Shown: positions 1 through 9,568, numbered from the stretch's first letter. The stretch: 64,000 bases of DNA from JALHNI01 sp965229305 (GCA_965229305.1 CBDDIZ010000030.1:122175-186174); one strand, 5' to 3'. Notes: generated from the letters alone by a model not told the origin. Made by a program: numbers and translations.

Positions 1-378
<378 letters not shown>

Positions 379-381
379 CCC

Positions 382-1632
382 ATGCGCATCAGCCCCGCGG
401 AAAGCATCCGCATGTCCCTCACCTCGGTGTGGTCCAACAAATTCCGCTCCGCCCTCACCATCCTGGGCATCGTCATCGGCATCACCACCGTCGTCACGGT
501 TTCCTCGCTTCTTACCGGCTTGCGCAAAGGCATCGTCACCTTCTTCGAGGAGTTCGGCCCCGATACGATCTTCGTCAAACGCTTCAGTGGCGACCCCACC
601 AGCCAGGGCACCCCCAAAGAACGCAAACGCCGTCCCATCCCGCCCATCTACGGCGAGTACGTCAAACGCTTCTGCCCCTCGATTGAGGTGGTTAGCGTCG
701 CCCTCTGGATCCCGCCCGTCTCGCAGGGCCGCGCCATGACGGCCAAGGTCCCCGGCTTTGAAACCGACAATTTCTCGCTCGCCGGCAGCACCGCCAACTC
801 GCGCCAGGTCCAGCCCCGCAACTTCAGCGCGGGCCGCTACTTCACCGACGACGAAGAACAGCGGGGCGCCCGCGTCGCCGTCCTCGGCACCCTCGTCGCC
901 GAAGCCCTTTTCCCCGGCGGCAAACCCGTCGGCCAAACCATGAGCATTGATGGCGCCGAGTACCTCGTCATCGGTGTCCTTGAGCCCGCCAAAGGCGGCT
1001 TCTTCGGCGAAAACGGCATCGACAAACAGATCACCATCCCGCTGTCCACCGCTCGCCTGCGCTATCCCCAGGCCGACAACTTCCTGATTAATGCCAAAGC
1101 CTTCCCTGGCAAACGCGACGAAGCCTTCGAAGAAATGCGCTCCATCCTCCGCAAGCTGCGCCGCACGCCCCCCGACGCCGACAACGACTTCGACCTCACC
1201 ACGCCCGATCAGATCATCAAGCAATTCGACCAGGTCAGCAGCCTCATCATTCTCGCCTCCATCGCCATCTCCGGCCTTGGTCTGCTGGTCGGCGGCATCG
1301 GCGTCATGAACATCATGCTCGTCAGCGTCACCGAACGCACGCGCGAGATCGGCATCCGCAAGGCCATCGGCGCCCGCAAGCTCGACATCATCTTTCAGTT
1401 CCTGATGGAGGCCATCACGCTCACCGGCATTGGCGGCGCCGTGGGCATTGCCTTCTCCATCTTTGTGACGTTCCTGGTCGCCGCGCTGGTCCCGTCGCTC
1501 CCCTCGGAGACGCCTCTCTGGGCGATCCTCGCCGGTGTCGGTGTCTCGGTCGCGGTCGGTGTCTTCTTCGGAGTCTGGCCCGCCGTCAAGGCCGCCCGCC
1601 TCGATCCGGTCGAAGCCTTACGTTACGAGTAG
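382..1632 (+). CDS. ABC transporter permease, MacB/FtsX type
   Basis: A 416-residue inner-membrane permease. One membrane helix lies at about residues 22-45, followed by a periplasmic MacB-PCD domain of roughly 230 residues. Three C-terminal helices carry the FtsX signature TERTREIGIRKAIGA and the closing motif AARLDPVEALRYE. This is the standard four-helix MacB/LolCE-like layout at normal length. It follows the truncated permease by 3 bases, so the two are almost certainly co-transcribed and act as a permease pair. The substrate cannot be inferred. The ATG start is preceded by purine-rich sequence overlapping the previous stop. Confidence 0.93.
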   Translation: MRISPAESIRMSLTSVWSNKFRSALTILGIVIGITTVVTVSSLLTGLRKGIVTFFEEFGPDTIFVKRFSGDPTSQGTPKERKRRPIPPIYGEYVKRFCPSIEVVSVALWIPPVSQGRAMTAKVPGFETDNFSLAGSTANSRQVQPRNFSAGRYFTDDEEQRGARVAVLGTLVAEALFPGGKPVGQTMSIDGAEYLVIGVLEPAKGGFFGENGIDKQITIPLSTARLRYPQADNFLINAKAFPGKRDEAFEEMRSILRKLRRTPPDADNDFDLTTPDQIIKQFDQVSSLIILASIAISGLGLLVGGIGVMNIMLVSVTERTREIGIRKAIGARKLDIIFQFLMEAITLTGIGGAVGIAFSIFVTFLVAALVPSLPSETPLWAILAGVGVSVAVGVFFGVWPAVKAARLDPVEALRYE

Positions 1633-1634
1633 GC

Positions 1635-3092
1635 TCAAGCGCCCAACAGCGACGGCACCGCCAGCGACAGCTCGCCAATTCCCAGTTCGGCGCATTCGTC
1701 TTCCCACTCGAAGAACGCGATCTGCTTCCACGCCAACCGCGACACCGCCGTAAAAGGCTCCACGCGCCGATCGCCCTTGGTCATCACCAGCGCCCGGCCC
1801 GGCACGAACTTACCCACCTGCCACCCGTCGCGCTCCAAGGCGCCACACAAGCGCTCCGCAATCCGCTGCAAACGTTCCCGCACGCCCGACGCAAACTCCG
1901 CCCCCACTAACTCCACGCCGGACGCGTCGATCAGCTCGGGCAACTGCGCCACGCTCTTGCCCTCGAAATCAGACCCATCCCCCGTGGCTTCCCAGCGCGG
2001 ACGCTGCACCCGCTCCACCACCGCGCTCCAGCCAATCGACCGCGGCGCCGGCAACTCCCGCTTGCGAGCCTCCCACGCCATCAGCCGCGCTTCCAGCACT
2101 TCCAGATTCGTCAACAACCCCTGCGCCGGCCGCGACCGCCCCTCCTGCGCATCCGGCTGCCGATCCACCGCCTCAATCCGCGCCTGCACACTCGGATGCG
2201 TCTCGAACTCCACCTCCGCCGCGCCCTCGCTCTCGTTGATCAACTCCACCGGCACCTCGCTCAAAAAGTTGAGCACCGTCCCCGCCCGGAACCACCGGCT
2301 AAAGCTGCCAAAGCCTTCCAGCAGCGGCGGCGCCCAGCCGTTCCGCAACAACGGCAGCACCTCGCTCTCGAAGTAGATGTGAAATTGAAACGCCAGCCGC
2401 TGATTCTTCTCGAGCACCCTCTGCACCACGTCCGAACCATAATGCTCGGCCGCGAATGCATCCGCCGCCAGTTCCTGTTGGCGGGACGCCGCCAGGCACG
2501 CCCGCACAAACGGCTCAAAGATCAGTTGGAACACCGGAATCAGCCGCGGCGCATACTTCTCGAGCACGCCGAACAACCGCGCCACCGCCTTCTGCGTCTC
2601 CACGATCCACGCCCAGGCAAACATACTGCCGCGATAGAAGTGCCCCAGCTCATGCGCCAGCAATGCGCCCAGCTCATCCCGGTCGAGCGCCGCAAAGTAA
2701 GGCAACCCGATCGAAAGCACCCGCTGACTGCCAATCCCCGCGAACCCCGAATAGAACCCCGTCGTCGTGCGCGCTTCCGCCGTCAGCAACACCAGCGACG
2801 GCAGCGGCTGCCCCGTCCGCTGAGCCACCTCTTCGAGAAACGCCACCAACTCCGGCTGCTGCGCCGAGTTCAGCGGAATCCCATCCAGCGGCAGATTCGT
2901 CTTGCGCGGCACCACGGCCCACGCAATCAACGCACACCCGGCGGCTATCGCCGCTAACCATGGCCCGAATAGTACTAGTTCCGTGAACGGCAACGAGGAC
3001 GCGATAGCCAGGCAAACAAGCGGCATCAAGGAGCAGAAAATTGCCCCTAAGTAGAAAGAAACAACAAGGAAAGTCGTTCTTAAGTGCGGCAA
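1635..3092 (-). CDS. Membrane-bound M48 family zinc metallopeptidase
   Basis: A 485-residue protein of the HtpX/Ste24 peptidase family. Two hydrophobic segments at about residues 8-32 and 38-61 anchor it. The zinc motif HELGH lies at 147-151, and a downstream QELAAD supplies the expected third ligand Glu. The C-terminal third is hydrophilic, resembles no domain I recognise, and is longer than in simple HtpX proteins. Such enzymes usually degrade or process membrane proteins. The start is an inferred TTG with a weak AGGA upstream; no ATG lies near the first helix. It converges with the permease gene, with 2 bases between stops, and stands alone. Confidence 0.88.
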   Translation of the reverse strand: MPHLRTTFLVVSFYLGAIFCSLMPLVCLAIASSLPFTELVLFGPWLAAIAAGCALIAWAVVPRKTNLPLDGIPLNSAQQPELVAFLEEVAQRTGQPLPSLVLLTAEARTTTGFYSGFAGIGSQRVLSIGLPYFAALDRDELGALLAHELGHFYRGSMFAWAWIVETQKAVARLFGVLEKYAPRLIPVFQLIFEPFVRACLAASRQQELAADAFAAEHYGSDVVQRVLEKNQRLAFQFHIYFESEVLPLLRNGWAPPLLEGFGSFSRWFRAGTVLNFLSEVPVELINESEGAAEVEFETHPSVQARIEAVDRQPDAQEGRSRPAQGLLTNLEVLEARLMAWEARKRELPAPRSIGWSAVVERVQRPRWEATGDGSDFEGKSVAQLPELIDASGVELVGAEFASGVRERLQRIAERLCGALERDGWQVGKFVPGRALVMTKGDRRVEPFTAVSRLAWKQIAFFEWEDECAELGIGELSLAVPSLLGA

Positions 3093-3146
3093 AGCGTTCC
3101 TAACCTATATCGACCCGTCACGAAAGTAAAGGGGGAACTTCGAGGG

Positions 3147-3223
3147 TGGTGCGCCCGGAGAGATTCGAACTCCCGACCTAATGGTTCGAAGCCATTTGCT
3201 CTATCCAGCTGAGCTACAGGCGC
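3147..3223 (-). tRNA. tRNA-Arg (anticodon TCG)
   Basis: On the minus strand a full cloverleaf can be drawn. The acceptor arm GCGCCTG pairs with CGGGCGC (one T-G pair), the D arm is AGCTCAGCTGGATAGAGC, and the T arm contains GTTCGAATC. The anticodon stem AATGG/CCATT encloses loop CTTCGAA, giving anticodon TCG for CGA codons. Discriminator A and a genome-encoded CCA occupy 3147-3150. No integrase or duplicated 3' end was seen nearby. Confidence 0.96.
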
Positions 3224-3241
3224 ACATCGATTGAGCCCATT

Positions 3242-5107
3242 CTATCGCGTCGTCTCCCCAACGCGCGGTACCACTCGCAGACGAATCTGCGTCGGCATCG
3301 CCGCCGACCGGTACACCCGCTGCGTCGCCCTCCGGAAGTCCGCCTCCTTCGCCAGATTGATGTTCAGAAACTGCTGCGGATTCCGATCCACCAGCGGAAA
3401 CCACGTGCTCTGAATCTGCACCATGATCCGGTGCCCGGCTCGGAAAGTATGGAAGATGTCGTTCGCCGTAAACTTCACTTCCGCCGCTTCGCCCGGCCGG
3501 AACGCCACCGGCTTCTCGAAACTTTCGCGGAACTTCCCGCGCATCACTTCGCCGCGAATCAACTGCTGATAGCCGCCCATCCGCACGCCCGTCGGGTTCG
3601 GATTCGGATCCGGATAGTTGTCCGGATACACATCGATCAGCTTCACGATGAAGTCCGCGTCCGTCCCCGTCGTGGACACCCACAGGTCATGCGCCAGCTC
3701 GCCCGCGATCGTCAAATCGTCGGTCAACTCCGGCGTCACATACGTCAGCACATCCGGCCGCCGCGCCGCGAACCGCTGATCCGCCGTCATGTACTCCACC
3801 ATCATGCCCGGCGCCGTCTTATCGATATACGGCACCGGCTTCGCCGGGTCGCTCACGTACTCATCGAACGCCGTCCCCTCCGTCGGCGGCTCAAAGCTCA
3901 ACCCGCCGTTGGCCCGCACATACAGCGTTCGCGCCTGCGCATTCGCCGGCGGCCATTGCTCCACCCGCCGCCATTGATTCACGCCCGTCTCAAACAGCAT
4001 CGTCTTTGCCGGCTTCCAGTCCCCTTCCCCCTTCAGATGCTTCCGCAAGAACGGAAACTCGATGTTCTGCTGATACCACGGCCCCGTCGCCGCATTGAAC
4101 GGAATGTCCCCCAGTTTCTCCCCCGTCCCGGACCGATACCAGCACCCGTGGCACCACGGCCCCATCACCAACGTATGCTCCGTCCCCGCGCTCTGCTTTT
4201 CCAGCGTCTTGAACAACTGCAGCGCCCCATACAGATTCTCCGCATCGAACCAACCGCCCACTGTCAGGACCGCCGGCTTGATCCCCTTCACATGCGGCCG
4301 CAGATTGCGCGACTTCCAGAACTCGTTATAAACGTCGTTCTTCATCATCTCGTTCCAGAACGCCACGTCATTCTTGAAGTACCGCTCGTTGGCATTCACC
4401 AATGGGCCCAGGCGCAAAAAGAAGTCGTAGCCATCCGGCGTCTGATGGTCGAACCGGTCCGCCGCCGTCGTCCTCGGTTCTGGCCTCGGCCGCCCGAAGC
4501 TCGCCAGAAAGTTGAACGCATGCGGCAGAAACAAGGCGCCGTTGTGATGAAAATCGTCGCCCGTGAACCAATCCATAATCGGCGCCTGTGGCACCGCGCA
4601 CTTGTGCGCCGGATGCGCATCGATCATCCCCGCCGCCGTGTAGAATCCCGGATACGACGAGCCCCACGTACAAACCCGTCCGTTATTGTTTGGCAACTGC
4701 TTCACCAGCCACTCGATCGTGTCGTAAGTATCGGTGCTCTCATCGAAGTCCCGCGCCGCTTTGCTCGCCTTGTGCGGCGTCATGTTGACGAACGTGCCCT
4801 CGCTCATCCGCGTCCCGCGCACATCCTGAAACACGAAGATGTACTTGTCCTCCGCCAGCCACCGATTCGGCCCCATTTGTTCCCGATACTGATCCGGTCC
4901 GTACGGCGCCACCCCATACGGCGTCCGCATCAGCACGATCGGCCACGCCCGCGACTGCTCCTTGGGCACATACACCGACGTGAACAGCTTCACGCCATCC
5001 CGCATCGGCACCCGGTATTCGTACTTCGTGTAATTCGCCTTGATCCACTCCAATCCCTGAGGAAAAGCGCAAACGGCAGTCAGCAGGTACAACAGCAGGC
5101 GGTTCAT
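3242..5107 (-). CDS. CocE/NonD family hydrolase, secreted
   Basis: A 621-residue alpha/beta hydrolase of the X-Pro dipeptidyl-peptidase/cocaine-esterase type. A signal peptide covers about residues 1-17. QDVRGTRMSEG at 94-104 and the nucleophile elbow GSSYPG at 149-154 (Ser151) are family hallmarks. The C-terminal jelly-roll domain typical of CocE/NonD proteins follows, ending in a beta-rich region with RAGHRIMVQIQSTWFP. The open frame extends upstream, but the ATG at 5107 gives a clean signal peptide and was chosen. It probably acts on peptides or esters in the periplasm. It diverges from the gene at 5145 with a 37-base gap holding both start regions. Confidence 0.9.
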   Translation of the reverse strand: MNRLLLYLLTAVCAFPQGLEWIKANYTKYEYRVPMRDGVKLFTSVYVPKEQSRAWPIVLMRTPYGVAPYGPDQYREQMGPNRWLAEDKYIFVFQDVRGTRMSEGTFVNMTPHKASKAARDFDESTDTYDTIEWLVKQLPNNNGRVCTWGSSYPGFYTAAGMIDAHPAHKCAVPQAPIMDWFTGDDFHHNGALFLPHAFNFLASFGRPRPEPRTTAADRFDHQTPDGYDFFLRLGPLVNANERYFKNDVAFWNEMMKNDVYNEFWKSRNLRPHVKGIKPAVLTVGGWFDAENLYGALQLFKTLEKQSAGTEHTLVMGPWCHGCWYRSGTGEKLGDIPFNAATGPWYQQNIEFPFLRKHLKGEGDWKPAKTMLFETGVNQWRRVEQWPPANAQARTLYVRANGGLSFEPPTEGTAFDEYVSDPAKPVPYIDKTAPGMMVEYMTADQRFAARRPDVLTYVTPELTDDLTIAGELAHDLWVSTTGTDADFIVKLIDVYPDNYPDPNPNPTGVRMGGYQQLIRGEVMRGKFRESFEKPVAFRPGEAAEVKFTANDIFHTFRAGHRIMVQIQSTWFPLVDRNPQQFLNINLAKEADFRRATQRVYRSAAMPTQIRLRVVPRVGETTR

Positions 5108-5144
5108 TTCGACAGCATAGCGTGGGCGCGCTAGCATCAAAGTA

Positions 5145-6386
5145 ATGTTGCAGATTGCCCTTCCGCTGCTGGCCTTCGCCGCGGTCCCCTTCACCCAAGT
5201 GGAGCCGATCCTTGTCCGCGCCTGTCTCCCCTGCCACGACGAAGCGAAAGCCGCGGGCGGCGTTCGCCTCCATACCCGCGCCGCGGCCGCCAAGAACCTC
5301 AACAGCAACCTCGTCCGCGTCATCAACCTCGACCCCAACCAGCCCGGCGCCATGCCCCCCGGCGGCCAACCCCTTCCCGCTGCCGAACGCCAGTTGCTCG
5401 CCGCCTGGATCGCCGAAGGCGCCGCCTGGCCCGCCGACCGCGCCCTCAAACTCCCCGAAAAAGCCAAGAAAGACGACCAAGCCCTCACCGCCCTCATCCG
5501 CCGCAAGATCATGGCCCAACCCGCCACGCCCGCCGGCCAACCCTATCGCGAAACCATCCCCGGCGCTGACCCCGCCTTCGACATGCTCCCCATCCCCGCC
5601 GGCAAGTTCACCATGGGCGGCCCCGAGAAAGACGAACAGCCCACCCGCGAACTCAAAGTCGACGCCTTCTGGATGCAGAAGACCGAAGTCACCTGGGACG
5701 AGTACCGCCTCTTCATGTTCGCCAACGACACGGAAAAGGCCGCGAAGGACCCCATCATCGACGGCGTCAGCCGCCCCACCAAACCCTACGTCGAAATGAG
5801 CTTCGGCATGGGTTTGAACGGCTACCCCGCCATCTCCATGACCCAGCACGCCGCCAACAAATACGCCGAATGGCTCAGCGCCAAAACCGGCCACTTCTAC
5901 CGGCTACCTACGGAAGCCGAATGGGAATACGCCTGCAAAGCCGGCGCCGCTGAGCCCACCGCCGCCGAACTCAAAGACTACGCCTGGTTCATGTCCAACA
6001 CCGACGGCAAGTACGAACTCGTCGGCAAAAAGAAGCCCAACGCCTGGGGGCTCTACGACATGCTGGGCAACGTCATGGAGTGGACCCTCGACGGCTACGC
6101 GCCCTACAAAACCACCCAGACCTCCGCCAACGACTGGGCTCCCAGCACCGGCCCCTACCCCCACGTCGCCCGCGGCGGCGGCTGGACCGATACCGCCAAG
6201 AAACTACGCTGCTCCGCCCGCGTCGCCTCGGATCCCTCCTGGAAAATGCAGGACCCGCAAATTCCCAAAAGCATCTGGTACATGACCGACGCCCAGTCCC
6301 TCGGCTTCCGCCTCGTCCGCCCCGTCAACGTCCCCAGCGTCACGCTCATGCACCGCGCTTGGAACAACGGCGTCGAAGTCGAGTGA
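5145..6386 (+). CDS. Secreted FGE/sulfatase-modifying-factor-like protein with N-terminal haem-binding motif
   Basis: A 413-residue protein. A signal-like N terminus (about 1-17) leads into CLPCH at residues 27-31, a c-type haem motif. The stretch following it resembles the small cytochrome-like domains of planctomycete and acidobacterial proteins (AMPPGG, AAWIAEGA). From about residue 146 a formylglycine-generating-enzyme (SUMF1) fold begins with MLPIPAGKFTMGG. It continues with PVTWDEY-like TEVTWDEYRLF, RLPTEAEWEYACKAG, NVMEWTLDGY, ARGGGW and LGFRLVRP. Family members with this fold include FGE, EgtB and PvdO, so the exact activity is uncertain. The stop codon overlaps the GTG start of the ApbE gene. 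Confidence 0.87.
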   Translation: MLQIALPLLAFAAVPFTQVEPILVRACLPCHDEAKAAGGVRLHTRAAAAKNLNSNLVRVINLDPNQPGAMPPGGQPLPAAERQLLAAWIAEGAAWPADRALKLPEKAKKDDQALTALIRRKIMAQPATPAGQPYRETIPGADPAFDMLPIPAGKFTMGGPEKDEQPTRELKVDAFWMQKTEVTWDEYRLFMFANDTEKAAKDPIIDGVSRPTKPYVEMSFGMGLNGYPAISMTQHAANKYAEWLSAKTGHFYRLPTEAEWEYACKAGAAEPTAAELKDYAWFMSNTDGKYELVGKKKPNAWGLYDMLGNVMEWTLDGYAPYKTTQTSANDWAPSTGPYPHVARGGGWTDTAKKLRCSARVASDPSWKMQDPQIPKSIWYMTDAQSLGFRLVRPVNVPSVTLMHRAWNNGVEVE

Positions 6387-7207
6387 CCCGCCGTCAACTT
6401 CTCCTCGCTGCCGCCGCCCCTGCCGCCCAACGTCTCGAGCGTGCCGAGCCCCACATGGGCACGCTCGTTCGCATCACCGTCTCCACCACTCAACCGGACC
6501 GCGCGCCAGCCGCCCTCACCCGCGCCTTCGCCCGCATCCACGAACTCGACCTGCGGCTCTCGAACTATCTGCCGAACAGCGAAGTGAACAACTTCAATCC
6601 CGCCCACGTCAGCCCCGACCTCCGCCGCCTCCTCGACTTCTCTCGCCGCCTCACCCGCGAAACGCAAGGCGCCTTCGACCCCACCCAAACCGCCCTCTAC
6701 GACCTCTGGCGCGCCGCCCGCCGAGCCCACCGTCTTCCCTCGCCCGACGCCATCGCTTCCGCCCGACGAAAGAACGAAAACCGCCTCGACCTCGGCGCCA
6801 TCGCCAAGGGCTACGCCGCCGACGAAGCCCTCCGCATCCTGCGCGACGCCGGCGAACCCCGCGCCCTGATCGCCGTCAGCGGCGACCTCGCCGCCGGCGC
6901 CCCTCCCCACGGCCAACCCGCCTGGAACATCCGTCTCGATGCCGTCGATGGCCGCATCGTTCCGCTCAAGCACTCCGCCGTCTCCACGTCCGGCGACACC
7001 GAACAGTACCTCGAAGCCAACGGCCAACGCTATTCCCACATCGTCGACCCGCGCACCGGCTACGGCCTCACCAACGGCGTTATCGCTAGCGTCGTCGCCC
7101 GCCACGGCATTCTCTCCGATGCCCTGGCCACCGTCGTCTGTCTGCTTGGCATCCCCGAAGGCACCCGCCTCGCGCGCCGCTATGGCGCCGCCGTCTACGC
7201 CCGGTAA
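6383..7207 (+). CDS. apbE: FAD:protein FMN transferase (ApbE)
   Basis: A 274-residue flavin transferase that covalently attaches FMN to threonine in periplasmic or membrane redox proteins. The start is a GTG overlapping the previous stop (GTGA). This gives an N terminus TRRQLLLAAAA resembling a Tat leader, consistent with periplasmic action. Family motifs are visible: PHMGTLVRITV, LDLGAIAKGYAAD near 138, SGD, and HIVDPRTGYGLTNG near 219, which includes the metal/FAD-binding region. The length is slightly short but normal for secreted ApbE proteins. Translational coupling suggests a functional link with the FGE-like gene. The 3' end overlaps the convergent nucleotidyltransferase gene by 13 bases. 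Confidence 0.9.
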   Translation: MTRRQLLLAAAAPAAQRLERAEPHMGTLVRITVSTTQPDRAPAALTRAFARIHELDLRLSNYLPNSEVNNFNPAHVSPDLRRLLDFSRRLTRETQGAFDPTQTALYDLWRAARRAHRLPSPDAIASARRKNENRLDLGAIAKGYAADEALRILRDAGEPRALIAVSGDLAAGAPPHGQPAWNIRLDAVDGRIVPLKHSAVSTSGDTEQYLEANGQRYSHIVDPRTGYGLTNGVIASVVARHGILSDALATVVCLLGIPEGTRLARRYGAAVYAR

Positions 7208-7800
7208 AGCCGCCGCACATCCTCGACAATCGCGCGTGGCAGCAGATCCAGGCACTCGTCATCCAGCAACACCCGGCGCCGCACCTCGGTCGCCGACACT
7301 TCCGCATAGTCCCGCTCTAAGTCGAGCGCAGCGATCCCGTGCGCCAACTCCGGCGGGGGCTCATACGCTCCGCCTCGCGCCGCCACCAACAGTTGAAACT
7401 CCTGTAGCATTCCCGCGAACGCGTCAGGCTCACCGTAATCCCACTTCACGATCCGCTCCGCCGCGTCGCGCCCGCACAGAAAGTGCAGCGAAGCCTCTGC
7501 CCGATGTGGCCGCAGCGCCCGCGCAATCTCGATAAACAGGCCTCGCGGCGTACTCGCCACCGTGAATCGCGGATGCTGCGCCGCCTTCAACAGCAACTCC
7601 AACCGCTCGGCAAAACCCACGCCCTCGAAGCTCTTATGCGGAAACGCCTCGGGCAGCACGAAGATCACCTCGTCCATCACCTCCGCCGCCCGCTCCGCCA
7701 GCGCTAAGTGCGCGCACGTCGGCGGATTGAAGCTCCCCGGAAACACCGCCACGCGCCGCGCCGGTCCCCGCGCCTCGCGATAGAACTTCAAATAACTCAA
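7195..7800 (-). CDS. NadD-like nucleotidyltransferase
   Basis: A 201-residue protein of the HIGH-type nucleotidyltransferase superfamily, closest by eye to nicotinate-nucleotide adenylyltransferase. The N-terminal strand and turn is GSFNPPTCAH (residues 22-31), where family members usually have GSFDPVHxGH. The first His of HxGH is replaced by Thr while the last is kept. The C-terminal VSATEVRRRV matches the conserved SSTxIR segment. HFLCGRDAAERIVKWDYG resembles the NadD substrate-loop region. The altered motif leaves open whether it makes NAD precursors or uses another substrate. It stands alone on the minus strand, overlapping apbE tail to tail. Confidence 0.72.
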   Translation of the reverse strand: MSYLKFYREARGPARRVAVFPGSFNPPTCAHLALAERAAEVMDEVIFVLPEAFPHKSFEGVGFAERLELLLKAAQHPRFTVASTPRGLFIEIARALRPHRAEASLHFLCGRDAAERIVKWDYGEPDAFAGMLQEFQLLVAARGGAYEPPPELAHGIAALDLERDYAEVSATEVRRRVLLDDECLDLLPRAIVEDVRRLYRA

Positions 7801-7863
7801 GAAACTCTTCTCCTCGTGCGCACGTCACTTCGACGGCATCCTACACTAGTTCTAGAGGCAAGC

Positions 7864-8640
7864 ATGTTCACGTGGATCTGTCCGAAGTGCGGTACGGAGG
7901 TTCCCCCCTCCTATAACGATTGTCCCAACTGCGCAGCACGCGAGAAAGCCGCCGCGGCCCCTCCGCCCGTGCAGGCGCCGGTCGCCCAACCAGCACCGGT
8001 CACCCCGGCACCCGCCCCGCAGCAGTACGCGCCCCAACCGCAATACGCGGCCCCGGCCCCCCAACCGCAGTACGTCACTCAGCCCGCGCCGGCTCAGTAC
8101 ACACAGCCGCCCCTGGTTGGCACCGCCCCCACGGAAACCGCGCCGCCGATGTCCACTTACAACTACGGCGCCGCACCGCCGGCTTCCGGCGGCATGCCCA
8201 GTTGGCTGATCGCCGTGCTGTCGATCGCCGGCGTCGCCGCCCTCGGCTTCGGCGTCATCCACTTCATGCGCGATAAGACCACCGCCGCCGACTCGCCGGC
8301 CGCCCTCGAATCGCCCTCCGCGCCCACCAACAGCCCGCTCGCCAAGTACATCGAAGTCGTCGGCTTCCGCATCGTCGAAAGCAAGCAGCAGGTCCAGCTC
8401 AAGTTCATCGTCGTCAACCACGCGGCCGGCGACATCGCCCCCTTCGACCTTGAACTTCAGGTCCGCGCCAAGAACGCCAAGCCCGACGACGCTCCCATGT
8501 TCACGGTCAAAACGCCCGTCTCCGGCGTCGGCCCCTACGAAGCCAAGGACATGACGATCCCCGTCAAAACTTCGCTCCGCGCCTACGAGCTACCGGACTG
8601 GCAGTTCCTCACCGCCACCTTCAACATCCTCCAGCCCTGA
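7864..8640 (+). CDS. Zinc-ribbon membrane protein with Pro/Gln/Tyr-rich repeats
   Basis: A 258-residue protein. An N-terminal zinc ribbon has paired cysteines CPKC (6-9) and CPNC (20-23). Residues 30-105 form a low-complexity linker with imperfect repeats of the APQPQYA type. One membrane helix lies at about 114-134 and a soluble beta-rich domain fills 145-258 (for example FRIVESKQQVQLKFIVVNH). This layout, with the ribbon in the cytosol and the sensor-like domain outside, is common in uncharacterised acidobacterial proteins; no function can be assigned. The ATG was chosen because the ribbon starts at residue 4. A strong terminator follows the stop. Confidence 0.8.
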   Translation: MFTWICPKCGTEVPPSYNDCPNCAAREKAAAAPPPVQAPVAQPAPVTPAPAPQQYAPQPQYAAPAPQPQYVTQPAPAQYTQPPLVGTAPTETAPPMSTYNYGAAPPASGGMPSWLIAVLSIAGVAALGFGVIHFMRDKTTAADSPAALESPSAPTNSPLAKYIEVVGFRIVESKQQVQLKFIVVNHAAGDIAPFDLELQVRAKNAKPDDAPMFTVKTPVSGVGPYEAKDMTIPVKTSLRAYELPDWQFLTATFNILQP

Positions 8641-8661
8641 CCTCAGGCCACCAAAAACAAA

Positions 8662-8688
8662 GGGCTCGCGGATCGTCTCCGCGAGCCC
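8662..8688 (+). terminator. Intrinsic terminator, possibly bidirectional
   Basis: A perfect 10-bp GC-rich stem (8662-8671 with 8679-8688) encloses a 7-base loop and is followed by a T-rich tail CTTCTTTG. The other strand has a run of A and T before the stem, so it may also end the convergent minus-strand operon. Confidence 0.85.
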
Positions 8689-8707
8689 TTCTTCTTTGCT
8701 CAGTGCC

Positions 8708-9565
8708 TTAGGCGAGAATCGCCTTGCAGTACTCGAAGCACTTCTTCACTTCGGCCACCGTGTCCGCACCCTTGTACTCGTACTCGATCATGGCCGGAAT
8801 CTTCCACTTGTTCGCCTTCATCTGCAGCAGAACTTCCTTGATCTTCGTATCGCCCTGGCCGAACGGCACGTTGTCGCCCTGGTTCTTCTTGCGGTCCTTC
8901 AAGTGGATCGTCACGATCTTGTCGTGATGCTCCTTCATGTAGCTGACCGGATCGAAGTTCGCCGCCGTGAAGTGGCCGATGTCCAGGTTGATGCCGATGT
9001 ACGGACCTTCCGCCATCGCCGTCGCAAAGTTCTCCGCCGTCGCAAACTCATTCGGCACAATGCGCGAATGATTGTGCATGCCCACGATCATCTTGTGCTT
9101 CGCCGCCGCCGGCGCCACGCGCTTCGCCGTCGCCACGTTCGAGCTTGCCGTGATGTACTTCGCGCCCAGCCACTTCGCGATCAGGAAGCCCTTGTCGATC
9201 TCTTCATCCGTGAACGAATCGCGGAACGAATAGTTGAACGCATAGACGTTGATGCCCGCCGCGTCGAATTTCGCCTTGATCTTCGCGATGTCCTCTTTCT
9301 TCACGCCCAGGCGCCATTCCTTCAACTGCGCCTGACCCGCCGGACCCCGCTCCACCTTCGGCTCCACATGGCCGCTGAACAACTCCGTGTAGCCGATGCC
9401 GATTTCCTTCATCGCGGCCACCGCGCCGTCCACGTCCCGATCCCGGAAGCTGTAGCTCTGCGCGCCCAGCGGCACCCCACCCACCACCGAATTGATCTTG
9501 CCAAAGGCCGGGGCCGCGGCGGTCGCCGCGAGGGCCAATTTCGTAAAGTCTCTGCGAAGTAACAT
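8708..9565 (-). CDS. Sugar phosphate isomerase/epimerase family protein, Tat-exported
   Basis: A 285-residue TIM-barrel protein of the xylose-isomerase-like family. The N terminus RRDFTKLALAATAAAPAFG is a Tat leader. Family features include AMKEIGIGYTELF, the central metal-site region GMHNHSRIVPNEF, NLDIGHFTAAN and VTIHLKDRKKNQGDN, which carry the Glu, Asp and His residues that bind divalent metal in relatives. It ends with AMIEYEYKGADTVAEVKKCFEYCKAIL. The substrate is probably a sugar or cyclitol derivative in the periplasm, but this is inference. It lies 3 bases after ypdA and is probably co-transcribed with it. Confidence 0.88.
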   Translation of the reverse strand: MLLRRDFTKLALAATAAAPAFGKINSVVGGVPLGAQSYSFRDRDVDGAVAAMKEIGIGYTELFSGHVEPKVERGPAGQAQLKEWRLGVKKEDIAKIKAKFDAAGINVYAFNYSFRDSFTDEEIDKGFLIAKWLGAKYITASSNVATAKRVAPAAAKHKMIVGMHNHSRIVPNEFATAENFATAMAEGPYIGINLDIGHFTAANFDPVSYMKEHHDKIVTIHLKDRKKNQGDNVPFGQGDTKIKEVLLQMKANKWKIPAMIEYEYKGADTVAEVKKCFEYCKAILA

Positions 9566-9568
9566 ATG

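Noticed and set aside
3147..3223. tRNA genes as integration sites for a mobile element
   Set aside because: No integrase, no repeated tRNA 3' end and no phage or plasmid genes near either tRNA.
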